Positions 1 through 6,507 of a DNA stretch of 35,831 nt are shown in pieces. Positions within the stretch are counted from its first letter, which is position 1. Every line of letters starts with the position of its first letter. This DNA is from Candidatus Anoxychlamydiales bacterium (GTDB lineage Bacteria > Chlamydiota > Chlamydiia > Chlamydiales > SM23-39): the NCBI GenBank assembly GCA_011064865.1, contig JAAKFX010000002.1, positions 1-35,831 of the forward strand, read 5' to 3'. The translations under genes and the position numbers were made by a program. A model generated the notes under the pieces. The model saw only the letters and a list, made by a program, of their open reading frames with translations. It ran no database searches and had not been told where the DNA came from.

Positions 1-1163
1 GTTGTAATGCCAGTATATAATTCTTTTAAAATAGCCTCTTTTTTAGTTCTTTTTGAAACGAGACCAAAAGCCAAAGACCTCACCAAAACTGTTGAACATT
101 GAATACCGATATTGCCAGACATTCCGGTAATTAACGGAACAAAAAACAAAACAAAGGTTAATAAAGAGCCCTCTTTTTGTTGAAAAGAAGATATAATACC
201 TACATTTATAAGCCCTGCAATTAAAGTAACGATAAGCCAGGGAGATCTTGCTAAAAATCTTTTGAGTATTGGATCTTCAAAAGAGACATTCTCATAAGTT
301 CCAGATATTTTAGCAAAAGTTTCATCTGCGACATCTTCCATAGCCTCTAATACATCTTCTTGAGATATCACACCGATTAGCTGCTCATTTTTATCTACAA
401 CAGCTAAAAATAAAAGTTTATATCTTTCAAATAAATCGATAATTTGAGCTCTTTTAGTTTCAGCGAAAGCTTTATGTAAGATTGGTCTCATTATTTGCTT
501 TAAGGTGGCTATCTCAGCGTTTACAAGCATATTTCTAGCGGGAACATACCCTTTTAACTTTTTATTTTTATTTAAAATAAAAATTCCTTTTGTAAAATCA
601 ATTCTAGGATGAACTTGAATATAATCTTTTGCATCTTTTAGAGTTTTATCCATATCAAAAGCAAAAAACTCACTTGTCATTAATCTTCCAGCAGAATTTC
701 TTGAATGCTTTTTTTGTTCTTGAATTTTTTTTGCTTTTTGAGGATTTATAAGCTCCATTACTCTTTTAAAGCGCCGCTCCGACATATCATCCAATATAAA
801 TAAAGCTTCATCAGCTGGCATTTTATCAAACAGCTTTTTAACTTCATTTTCATTCATATATCTAAATATTATTAATCTAGTCTCTGGAGTGGTATTGATA
901 ATAAAATTTATTTTAGCGTCTCTACTTGGTAGATTATCATATAAAATAGGCCTTGCATGAAATGGCAGATGAGCGGCTGCATATGCTAAATCGATAGCTG
1001 AGTGCTCAGTTGCTATTTTTACAATATCATGCAAAATTCCCCCTGATGTTTGTTTATAAAAAGCGTTTTGCAATTTTTCTTTTAAAAAATCATCTAATTT
1101 GAGGGTTTCACTCTCTACTAGATCAATTTGAGTTTTGTCATCATCACTTTTAATATTTTCCAT
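1..1163 (-). CDS. mgtE: Magnesium transporter MgtE, 3' end cut by window edge
   Basis: The reverse strand is open from an ATG near 1163 to the window edge. It reads as an acidic N-terminal intracellular domain, then a paired CBS region (around the block MTSEFFAFD that opens the CBS part of MgtE), then the first membrane helices. The pore-type block SGNIGIQCSTVLVRSLA lies near positions 60-130 and matches the conserved GNxGxQ segment of MgtE. The family forms a homodimeric Mg2+ channel in the inner membrane, gated by Mg2+ binding to the N and CBS domains. I chose the ATG at 1163 because GGAG lies 9 nt upstream (1173-1176). An in-frame ATG at 1178 has no comparable ribosome binding site. The C-terminal helices lie outside the window. 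It is divergent from the histone gene. Confidence 0.93.
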   Translation of the reverse strand, partial: MENIKSDDDKTQIDLVESETLKLDDFLKEKLQNAFYKQTSGGILHDIVKIATEHSAIDLAYAAAHLPFHARPILYDNLPSRDAKINFIINTTPETRLIIFRYMNENEVKKLFDKMPADEALFILDDMSERRFKRVMELINPQKAKKIQEQKKHSRNSAGRLMTSEFFAFDMDKTLKDAKDYIQVHPRIDFTKGIFILNKNKKLKGYVPARNMLVNAEIATLKQIMRPILHKAFAETKRAQIIDLFERYKLLFLAVVDKNEQLIGVISQEDVLEAMEDVADETFAKISGTYENVSFEDPILKRFLARSPWLIVTLIAGLINVGIISSFQQKEGSLLTFVLFFVPLITGMSGNIGIQCSTVLVRSLAFGLVSKRTKKEAILKELYTGIT

Positions 1164-1255
1164 ATTCTTTGGCTCCATCAAAACAAGCTTAAAAAAATAT
1201 ATCCTTATAATACTTTATATACAAGTTTAAAAAAAATTAAAAATTGATCAAATTT

Positions 1256-1285
1256 TTGTATTCAAAATCAAATAAGTTATGTAAT
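1256..1285 (+). promoter_or_regulatory. Putative sigma66-type promoter of the histone gene
   Basis: TTGTAT (1256-1261) and TGTAAT (1280-1285) are separated by 18 nt and end about 36 nt before the start codon of the histone gene. The same -35 hexamer TTGTAT occurs before two of the Inc-like paralogs in this window. The surroundings are very A+T-rich, so chance matches are likely. Confidence 0.35.
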
Positions 1286-1321
1286 ATTTGATAAAAAATT
1301 TCCAAAAAAGAGGACAAAAAT

Positions 1322-1513
1322 ATGGCAGAAACATTAGTAGTTGTAAGTAAACTAAAAAAATTGATTAAAGAAAAAGCAGGCCTTAGCACATCTCAAAGTG
1401 CAATAGATATGCTATCTCGCATAGTAGAAAAAGAGTGCATGGCTGCTGCTCAAAGAGCAAAAGAAGCTAATAGAAAAACAGTTTTGGATAGAGATTTTCC
1501 AGAAAGCAGCTAA
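1322..1513 (+). CDS. Bacterial histone-fold protein (HBb type)
   Basis: This 63-residue basic protein has the size and helix plan of a single histone fold: helix 1 about residues 6-18, a long central helix about 25-49, and a short C-terminal strand/helix. The block ANRKTVLDRDF at 49-59 carries R51, T53 and D58. This is the RxTxxxxD clamp of archaeal histones, which in HMfB is R52/T54/D59. The sequence also resembles the bacterial histone Bd0055 of Bdellovibrio, which starts similarly and ends in an RKTV..RD segment. Such proteins dimerise and bind DNA as nucleoid proteins. A good ribosome binding site (AGAGGA, about 7 nt upstream) supports the start. It is unrelated to the lysine-rich chlamydial Hc1/Hc2 proteins. 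The gene stands alone between mgtE (divergent) and menA. DNA binding is inferred, not shown. Confidence 0.8.
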   Translation: MAETLVVVSKLKKLIKEKAGLSTSQSAIDMLSRIVEKECMAAAQRAKEANRKTVLDRDFPESS

Positions 1514-1573
1514 TAGATTGTTTTTTAGAAAAAGTTTTCTTTTGTGCAAAATTATAAATTGTAAAATTTCAGT

Positions 1574-2449
1574 ATGTTAAAGAAAATTAAAATATGGATA
1601 GAGGCTACAAGAGCAGAGACTCTTTTAGCATCTCTTAGTCCAATGATAATCGGAACTATTTTAGCATCGAAGGTTATCAAGATTGACTATTTTATAATGT
1701 CTTTAACATATCTATATGGAATTCTACTCCATATAGGAACTAATTTATCTAATGATTATTATGATTATTTAAAAGGAGCTGATACTAAAGATAGGATCGC
1801 TCCTTTTAGCACTATTCAAAAAGATCTAACATCGCTCACACAAATAAAATTAGCCTTTTCTATCTCTTTTTTATTAGCTTTTTTTGTAGGGCTGTTTTTA
1901 ATTCTTCAAGGCGGGATAATTACAGCTGTTTTATTTGGGTTGCCAATAATTTTTGGCTACTACTATACAGCTGGGAAAAGACCACTGGGATACATTGGTC
2001 TTGGAGAGATTTTAGTTCTTATTTTTTTTGGACCATATGCTTGTTTAGGCACATATTATCTACAAACTCTGCAAATTTCGTATCTTCCAATAATTGCGGG
2101 TCTCGGTCCTGGATTTTTAAGCGTTGCTATTTTAGTTATTAATAATTTAAGAGATATCAATGTTGATAGAGCTGCTGATAAAATAACTTTAGCTGTTAGA
2201 TTTGGAAAAAAGTTTGCTCAAAAAGAGTATATATTTAGTGTTTTTGCAGCTTTTTTAGTTCCATTTTTCTATTTTATGCTGCTTAAAAAAACGCTTATTT
2301 TAAGCGCTTCATTTTTTATATTTTTCACACCGTTTAAACTTATCTATAATTTTAAAAACCCATCACTTTTAAATGATGGGCTAAAAAAAACAGTTCTAAT
2401 TTTGATTATCTACACTATAATTTTTTGCTCAGCTCTATACTTTATTTAG
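1574..2449 (+). CDS. menA: 1,4-dihydroxy-2-naphthoate polyprenyltransferase (MenA/UbiA family)
   Basis: This 291-residue polytopic membrane protein belongs to the UbiA superfamily. The first Asp-rich prenyl-diphosphate site is NDYYDYLKGAD (N60, D61, D64, D70) and the second is NNLRDINVDRAADKITLAVRFG (D194, D198, D202). This second motif is very close to the NLRDIxxDxxxGKxTLAVRLG form typical of MenA. MenA attaches a polyprenyl chain to the naphthoquinone ring in menaquinone synthesis. In organisms using the futalosine route a UbiA-like enzyme does the equivalent step on a different acid, so the exact acceptor is inferred. Length and about eight to nine hydrophobic segments suit the family. 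The ribosome binding site is weak. The 3' end overlaps convergent brnQ by 8 nt, so each gene may lie in the other's 3' transcript. Confidence 0.88.
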   Translation: MLKKIKIWIEATRAETLLASLSPMIIGTILASKVIKIDYFIMSLTYLYGILLHIGTNLSNDYYDYLKGADTKDRIAPFSTIQKDLTSLTQIKLAFSISFLLAFFVGLFLILQGGIITAVLFGLPIIFGYYYTAGKRPLGYIGLGEILVLIFFGPYACLGTYYLQTLQISYLPIIAGLGPGFLSVAILVINNLRDINVDRAADKITLAVRFGKKFAQKEYIFSVFAAFLVPFFYFMLLKKTLILSASFFIFFTPFKLIYNFKNPSLLNDGLKKTVLILIIYTIIFCSALYFI

Positions 2450-3572
2450 TCTCTATCTTTTCCGCTTCTTTAGCATTTTTATAAGTAAGACTTTTTTCTT
2501 GGACTATTATTTTGATAATATTCACAAAAATAAGGCCTAGCAAAATTGGATAACATATTTTTAAAACAGGCGCTGTTATAAATGTTATGCCGCTAAGTCC
2601 AAAAAGTGACATCACATAAGATATAAATATTGAAAAGAGAATCGATACATTTATATCTTTATTATTTTTAAAAACTTGATTTTGTAAAAAATCGCTATAG
2701 GCTACAACCAAAGCTACAGATGTTGAAAAGCAAGCAAGTACAATAGCGATAAGTGAAATAATAGAATATTTAGATCCTAAAATTATTCTAGCTAAAAAAG
2801 CTAAAAGTTGCTCTTTTTTTACTTCTAATAAATAAGGAGCGAACTTAGCAGATATAAATATCAAAATCACATAAGTAAAAGCTAAAAGAGAAATTCCAAG
2901 CACTGATGATTTTATAATCATCTTAATAGATGATGGCATAGATTTTGTCTTCTTATATAATATATGGATAACAGATGCTGAAAAGAAAAAAGATGCTATC
3001 AAATCCATAGTATTATAGCCCTCTTTTAAACTCTTAAAAAAAGAAAAATCACTTTTAGTAGAAACCAAATTCATATCAGTTTTTATACCTACAAAAAATA
3101 TGATTAAAATAGATCCGATTAAAAGTGGTGTTATTATTTTTCCTAAAATATCTAAAAACCCCATTTTTCTTTTTATCACAAAAAACACCACTAAAGAATA
3201 GATCAGAGCAAATACCCAAATAGGCCCTATGTTCACATATGTAGAAATAGATGAATATGCAAGTGCTATACATCTAGGTGCAGATCCAAGTGGTATCCAA
3301 ATTGTTAAAAGCAGCATACTAAATAAAAAACCTAACTTTTTACCGAGAATTTTAAAAAAACTTTGATAGTCCCCTTTAAATAGAACCATCGCTATAACAC
3401 CTAAAAAAGGAAGTAAAACTGCTGCCGTCAAAAACCCTAGAGCTGATCCAACCCATGTATTTGTTGAATTTGCTCCAACAAACAATGGATAAATTAAATT
3501 GCCAGATCCAAAAAACATAGCAAATAGAGCAAGTCCGATTACTACGCTTGAGTTTTTTTTTGATACACTCAT
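2442..3572 (-). CDS. brnQ: Branched-chain amino acid transporter, BrnQ (LIVCS) family
   Basis: This 376-residue protein has about ten to twelve hydrophobic helices. It opens with IGLALFAMFFGSGNLIYPLF, the signature first helix of BrnQ/LIVCS cation-coupled importers of leucine, isoleucine and valine. It is shorter than the about 430-440 residues usual for BrnQ. The start is set by a clear AAGGAG about 7 nt upstream. Immediately upstream lie a G+C-rich hairpin with a T9 run and a 24-codon leader peptide, so expression is probably controlled by transcription attenuation (see the leader and attenuator entries). An obligate intracellular bacterium must import branched-chain amino acids from its host, which fits regulation by their supply. 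The C-terminal codons overlap menA. Confidence 0.88.
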   Translation of the reverse strand: MSVSKKNSSVVIGLALFAMFFGSGNLIYPLFVGANSTNTWVGSALGFLTAAVLLPFLGVIAMVLFKGDYQSFFKILGKKLGFLFSMLLLTIWIPLGSAPRCIALAYSSISTYVNIGPIWVFALIYSLVVFFVIKRKMGFLDILGKIITPLLIGSILIIFFVGIKTDMNLVSTKSDFSFFKSLKEGYNTMDLIASFFFSASVIHILYKKTKSMPSSIKMIIKSSVLGISLLAFTYVILIFISAKFAPYLLEVKKEQLLAFLARIILGSKYSIISLIAIVLACFSTSVALVVAYSDFLQNQVFKNNKDINVSILFSIFISYVMSLFGLSGITFITAPVLKICYPILLGLIFVNIIKIIVQEKSLTYKNAKEAEKIETK

Positions 3573-3593
3573 TTTTTTCTCCTTTATTTCAAT

Positions 3594-3632
3594 AAAAAAA
3601 AAGACCCGCTCCCCTTTTCAAGGTGCGGGCCT
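3594..3632 (-). terminator. Attenuator terminator in the brnQ leader
   Basis: On the minus strand, AGGCCCGC (3625-3632) pairs with GCGGGTCT (3602-3609) with one G-U pair. Beyond an A-A mismatch, C-G and G-U pairs extend the stem around a GAAAA-type loop. Nine T follow (3594-3602), only about 20 nt before the brnQ start codon. This is a textbook intrinsic terminator placed before its own gene, so it would abort brnQ transcription unless prevented from folding. It is the only strongly G+C-rich hairpin in this part of the window. Confidence 0.85.
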
Positions 3633-3677
3633 CTATTGCCTTCAAGTAAAAATTTTATTTTAATACATAGGCCCGCA
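3624..3677 (-). promoter_or_regulatory. Candidate antiterminator pairing of the brnQ leader
   Basis: The 5' arm of the terminator, AGGCCCGCA (minus strand, 3624-3632), has a perfect 9-nt complement, TGCGGGCCT, at 3669-3677. That complement sits inside the last codons of the leader peptide (Cys-Gly-Pro). The two hairpins are mutually exclusive. A ribosome at the leader stop codon would cover 3669-3677 and let the terminator form. A ribosome stalled earlier would leave it free to pair and keep transcription going. This follows the logic of classic amino-acid attenuators. The sequences are directly visible; the mechanism is inferred. Confidence 0.75.
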
Positions 3678-3734
3678 TCTTTGCTTTTTTGTGGCAGTTG
3701 CCATAGTAGCTGAGATGAGAGCTGATATATTCAT
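3660..3734 (-). CDS. Leader peptide of the brnQ attenuator (24 aa)
   Basis: This short reading frame of 24 codons plus TAA begins MNISALISATMATAT and ends KKQRCGPMY. It lies 87 nt upstream of brnQ on the same strand and ends 28 nt before the terminator's 5' arm. The first seven codons include Ile (ATA), Leu (CTC) and Ile (ATC); Ala and Thr codons follow. Scarcity of Ile or Leu could stall a ribosome well before the Cys-Gly-Pro codons that carry the antiterminator strand. The Shine-Dalgarno is weak (only A-rich sequence with AAAGAT upstream). Enrichment in branched-chain codons is modest, so Thr or Ala sensing, or another signal, remains possible. I infer a regulatory peptide with no function of its own product. 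Confidence 0.65.
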   Translation of the reverse strand: MNISALISATMATATKKQRCGPMY

Positions 3735-3967
3735 AAATATTTTATCTTTTTAATTACTCAAGAGTAGCACAAAAATGCCATAAATCAAACATAAAAAAAT
3801 TATTATATGATTTTTCCTAAATTGAAGATATTTATTAAATATTAAAAGACAATATATCTTAAATAAAAGATTTTAATAAACTCATTTTAATAAAACATTG
3901 AATTAATTGATTGTTATCGCTATTATTATTGCAATTATAACATAAAAGATATTACGGAGTAAAAAAA

Positions 3968-4546
3968 ATGTTAGAATGTTTAAATTTTAATCAACCAGTT
4001 TCTAGTTTATTCAATAGTTGTCTCAGAGAAATATCAACTAAAGCCTCTAGTGCAATTCCATACACTACTGATATAATTACAAAAACAGCTAATATAGTTC
4101 GATCTATTCCAAATTATATAGCTTATTCACCTGAAGGGGCAAAGTATATGAGATATGCTAACACTTTGATACCTGGTTTACTTTTTGTATGCTCTGGAGT
4201 TAGTTTTTATGTTTATGCTCGTAAAACAGATTCAAAATCTCAAAAAATAGCAGCTTATTTACTAGCAGCAGCAACTACTGTTTATGGAATTGCTCAAATA
4301 GTTGATTATTTAGATATTTCCAGTTGTATTGGGAAGGAAATTCAAATCAAAAAATCTGAATTTGAAAATATGTTTAAAAACGAGCCTTTACCTACTACTC
4401 TTAAAGAAGATTCATTTAAAGTTAAATATAATTTTACTACTCAACAGCCTGAGTATTCTTTCAAAACATTTATTCCTCAACCTCATTCTAGGAGATTATT
4501 TAGACATCGTGTTGCAATTCATTCAAATAGTAGCAGATGTTTCTAA
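3968..4546 (+). CDS. Inc-like two-helix membrane protein, paralog 1 of 3
   Basis: Function unknown. This is a 192-residue protein with a polar N-terminal third and then two hydrophobic helices (about 66-84 and 93-113) separated by a short loop (ARKTDSKSQ). A polar C-terminal tail of about 75 residues ends SSRCF. The closely paired helices form the bilobed hydrophobic domain typical of chlamydial Inc proteins, which are secreted by type III secretion into the inclusion membrane with both tails facing the host cytosol. It shares SPEG.(K)YMR, the helix pair, the DY.D/N.(S/T)SCI segment and the SRC ending with the next two genes. It has diverged most at the N terminus (MLECLNFNQP). A strong ribosome binding site (ACGGAGT) supports the start. 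No database family is recognised; the Inc assignment rests on architecture and organism. Confidence 0.7.
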   Translation: MLECLNFNQPVSSLFNSCLREISTKASSAIPYTTDIITKTANIVRSIPNYIAYSPEGAKYMRYANTLIPGLLFVCSGVSFYVYARKTDSKSQKIAAYLLAAATTVYGIAQIVDYLDISSCIGKEIQIKKSEFENMFKNEPLPTTLKEDSFKVKYNFTTQQPEYSFKTFIPQPHSRRLFRHRVAIHSNSSRCF

Positions 4547-4614
4547 TTGAATATCCATATGCTATAGATATGAAAAGACTGAAATGTTCAGAAATATTTT
4601 TTATCTTTTTAATT
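4531..4614 (+). repeat. 84-nt 3' element, copy 1
   Basis: This covers the last five codons of paralog 1 and about 68 nt beyond the stop. It matches 5309-5392 with only two mismatches in 84 nt, much better than the coding regions match each other. It contains a small hairpin (CTGAA-ATG-TTCAG, 4579-4591) followed by a T-rich stretch. It may be a transcription terminator or a conserved 3' UTR, or simply the most recently homogenised part of the duplication. Confidence 0.8.
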
Positions 4615-4682
4615 TGATATAATTGCAACTGCACTATTATCAAATAAGTTTTATAAAATAAATATTTTAATATTGCTATTTC

Positions 4683-4710
4683 AATAAAATACATTGTATT
4701 AATTTTTTAT
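4683..4710 (+). repeat. 28-nt upstream repeat of paralogs 2 and 3, copy 1
   Basis: This 28-nt stretch is identical to 5462-5489 and contains the -35 hexamer TTGTAT. It precedes paralog 2 by about 45 nt. The exact match marks the duplicated promoter region. Confidence 0.75.
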
Positions 4711-4722
4711 TATAATTATATT
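4694..4722 (+). promoter_or_regulatory. Putative promoter of paralog 2
   Basis: TTGTAT (4694-4699), a 17-nt spacer and TATATT (4717-4722) form a good sigma66/sigma70-type promoter 32 nt before the start codon. The same hexamers with the same spacing precede paralog 3, although the spacer has changed. This supports function. Confidence 0.6.
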
Positions 4723-4754
4723 GCTTCAATAAAAACAATTAAGAAGCAAAAAAA

Positions 4755-5324
4755 ATGTCATGTTTCAGTTTTAGTCAACCAGTTGCAAGTTTTGGTAATT
4801 GTCTTGGTGCAGTAGCTACTCAAGCATCAAATATATTGTCTTCTTTAACATCAAAATCTGTTTCGGAGCGCGCAACTGATTTAGTTGCAAAAACATCTCA
4901 AGCATATCAATCTATTTCAGATTATAGAACTTATTCTCCTGAAGGATCAAAGTTTATGAGATATGCTAACACTTTGGTACCCGGCGCTCTTTTTGTAGCC
5001 TCTGGAATGAATTTTGCTGTTTATGCTCATAAAACAGATTCAAAATCTCAAAAAATAGCAGCTTATTTACTAGGAGCTGCATCTATTATTTATGGGATTT
5101 CTCAAATAGTTGATTATTTAAATATTACTAGTTGTATCGGAAAAGAAATTCCAGAAAAAAAATCTGACTATGATGAAAAATTTAGAAAGATGCCTGGTAG
5201 TGTTCTTTCAGATTCTTTCATTGTTAAATATAATTCACATACTGAACAACCTGAGTATTCTTTCCTAAAATTTATAGCTAGAGATGCTGTTACAAGTGAT
5301 TCAGAAAATAGCAGATGCTTCTAA
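4755..5324 (+). CDS. Inc-like two-helix membrane protein, paralog 2 of 3
   Basis: Function unknown. This is a 189-residue paralog of the preceding gene. It starts MSCFSFSQPVASFGNCLGAV, has two adjacent hydrophobic helices (about 73-91 and 101-118) with the loop HKTDSKSQ, a charged tail, and the ending NSRCF. The first 78 nt of coding sequence are identical to paralog 3, while the C-terminal half is closer to paralog 1 (QPEYSF, KKS.(Y/F)). The gene therefore looks mosaic. The ribosome binding site is poor (AAGAAGCAAAAAAA). It has its own promoter and a 3' element, so it is probably transcribed separately. Inc-like secretion to a host-derived vacuole membrane is inferred from architecture only. 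Confidence 0.7.
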   Translation: MSCFSFSQPVASFGNCLGAVATQASNILSSLTSKSVSERATDLVAKTSQAYQSISDYRTYSPEGSKFMRYANTLVPGALFVASGMNFAVYAHKTDSKSQKIAAYLLGAASIIYGISQIVDYLNITSCIGKEIPEKKSDYDEKFRKMPGSVLSDSFIVKYNSHTEQPEYSFLKFIARDAVTSDSENSRCF

Positions 5325-5392
5325 TTGAATATCCATATACTATAGATATGAAAAGACTGAAATGTTCAGAAATATTTTTTATCTTTTTAATT
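5309..5392 (+). repeat. 84-nt 3' element, copy 2
   Basis: This is the second copy of the element at 4531-4614, with two mismatches. It spans the SRCF-stop codons of paralog 2 and its 3' flank and carries the same CTGAA-ATG-TTCAG hairpin and T-rich tail. No recognisable copy follows paralog 3, which instead has a strong terminator. Confidence 0.8.
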
Positions 5393-5461
5393 AAATCCCG
5401 GAATCATTGAAATATTATTAAATAAAATTTTGTCAAATAAATATTTTAATAGTGATGTTTT

Positions 5462-5489
5462 AATAAAATACATTGTATTAATTTTTTAT
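5462..5489 (+). repeat. 28-nt upstream repeat of paralogs 2 and 3, copy 2
   Basis: Identical to 4683-4710. It contains the -35 hexamer of the paralog 3 promoter. Confidence 0.75.
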
Positions 5490-5501
5490 CATTATTATAT
5501 T
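5473..5501 (+). promoter_or_regulatory. Putative promoter of paralog 3
   Basis: TTGTAT (5473-5478), 17 nt, TATATT (5496-5501), located 34 nt before the start codon. Hexamers and spacing are the same as for paralog 2. Confidence 0.6.
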
Positions 5502-5535
5502 TATTCATCTAAAAAAAAAATTAAGGAGTAAACAA

Positions 5536-6093
5536 ATGTCATGTTTCAGTTTTAGTCAACCAGTTGCAAGTTTTGGTAATTGTCTTGGTGCAGTAGCTAC
5601 TCAAGCATCAAATGCCTTTTCTTCTTTAACATCAAAATCTGTATTAGAACACACAACTGATGTAGTTTCAAAAACAGTTCAAACGGCTCGATCTATTCCA
5701 ACTTATATAACTTATTCACCTGAAGGATCACAGTATATGAGATCTATTAACACTTTGGTACCCGGCGCTCTTTTTGTAGCCTCTGGAGCTAGTTTTATGG
5801 TTTATGCTCATAAAACAGATTCAAACTCTAAAAAAATAGCAGCTTATTTACTAGGAGCAGCATCTATTGTTTATGGAGCTTTGCAAATAGTTGATTATTT
5901 AGATATTTCTAGTTGTATCGCACAAGAAATTGAAGAGAAATTTGCAAGAGTTCAAGATCCAAAAACTTCATTTGTCCCAGATTCATTAAAAGTTGAATAT
6001 GACCCAGTAACTCAAAGACCTTTGTACTGGGCAGAAAAAACTATACGTGGAACTGACTATATTCAAACAGTTACTGGTCAAAGTAGATGTTAA
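5536..6093 (+). CDS. Inc-like two-helix membrane protein, paralog 3 of 3
   Basis: Function unknown. This 185-residue third paralog has the same N terminus as paralog 2 and the same helix pair (about 73-91 and 101-118). Its tail differs, with DPVTQRPLYWAEK, and the protein ends QSRC without the final Phe. The stretch around NTLVPGALFVASG is also identical at DNA level to paralog 2, whereas the region between (residues 37-60) matches paralog 1 better (TARSIP.YI.YSPEG). A clear ribosome binding site (AAGGAG, 9 nt) supports the start. A strong terminator lies about 95 nt downstream. The bilobed helices suggest an inclusion-membrane-type protein; the conserved Cys at position 3 and at the C terminus are notable. 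Confidence 0.7.
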   Translation: MSCFSFSQPVASFGNCLGAVATQASNAFSSLTSKSVLEHTTDVVSKTVQTARSIPTYITYSPEGSQYMRSINTLVPGALFVASGASFMVYAHKTDSNSKKIAAYLLGAASIVYGALQIVDYLDISSCIAQEIEEKFARVQDPKTSFVPDSLKVEYDPVTQRPLYWAEKTIRGTDYIQTVTGQSRC

Positions 6094-6186
6094 TTCAATC
6101 ATATTATCTATATTAAGTTATGGAATATAAAATGAACGTATTATTATCGCAAATATGAAATAGCTCATACGCTTATATATTAAAAC

Positions 6187-6216
6187 AAAAGCCCATCTAA
6201 AAATAGCTGGGCTTTT
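6187..6216. terminator. Intrinsic terminator after the Inc-like gene cluster
   Basis: AAAAGCCCA (6187-6195) and TGGGCTTTT (6208-6216) form a perfect 9-bp stem with a 12-nt loop, flanked by A and T runs so it could work in both directions. It closes the three-gene paralog cluster. The 414-nt gap 6094-6507 contains this hairpin, a second one at 6271-6301 and otherwise only A+T-rich sequence. Confidence 0.75.
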
Positions 6217-6270
6217 CTTTAAAATATTATGTAAAATATTTTTATAAAAATTTTTATTAATAATTCTCAC

Positions 6271-6301
6271 AAAAATACTCCATTTTCAGTGGAGTATTTT
6301 T
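6271..6301. terminator. Second strong hairpin, terminator-like
   Basis: AAAAATACTCCA (6271-6282) and TGGAGTATTTTT (6290-6301) form a perfect 12-bp stem with a 7-nt loop and T-rich 3' arm. It lies 54 nt beyond the first terminator, and no gene lies between them. It may be a back-up terminator or the 3' end of a short unrecognised transcript. Confidence 0.65.
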
Positions 6302-6507
6302 GCTTGAAAAATCTTATATTTTTTATATAAAACTTTTTTTTAAAAAGAATACATATTGTCTTATTATGTTCTTAATATAAGAAATTTTAATTTGAAAAAT
6401 AAAGGATTTTATTGTAAAAATTTTACTATACGACAATTTAAAAAATGCTAATTAATTGAGAAAAATTGCGCTTCATCTTATAATGGGGCAAGTAAAAGTA
6501 AAAATAT

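Noticed and set aside
3594..3734. T-box or riboswitch upstream of brnQ
   Set aside because: No T-box specifier/AGGGUGGNACCGCG-type sequence or known riboswitch core is seen; the leader peptide and exact antiterminator complement explain the region better.
4500..4694. Minus-strand reading frame of 64 codons behind Inc-like paralog 1
   Set aside because: It covers the repeated 3' element and promoter, starts inside a gene on the other strand, has no ribosome binding site and very low-complexity codons.
4683..5489. CRISPR or insertion-sequence repeats
   Set aside because: Only two copies, nearly 780 nt apart and coincident with promoter and 3' parts of duplicated genes; no transposase or regularly spaced repeats.
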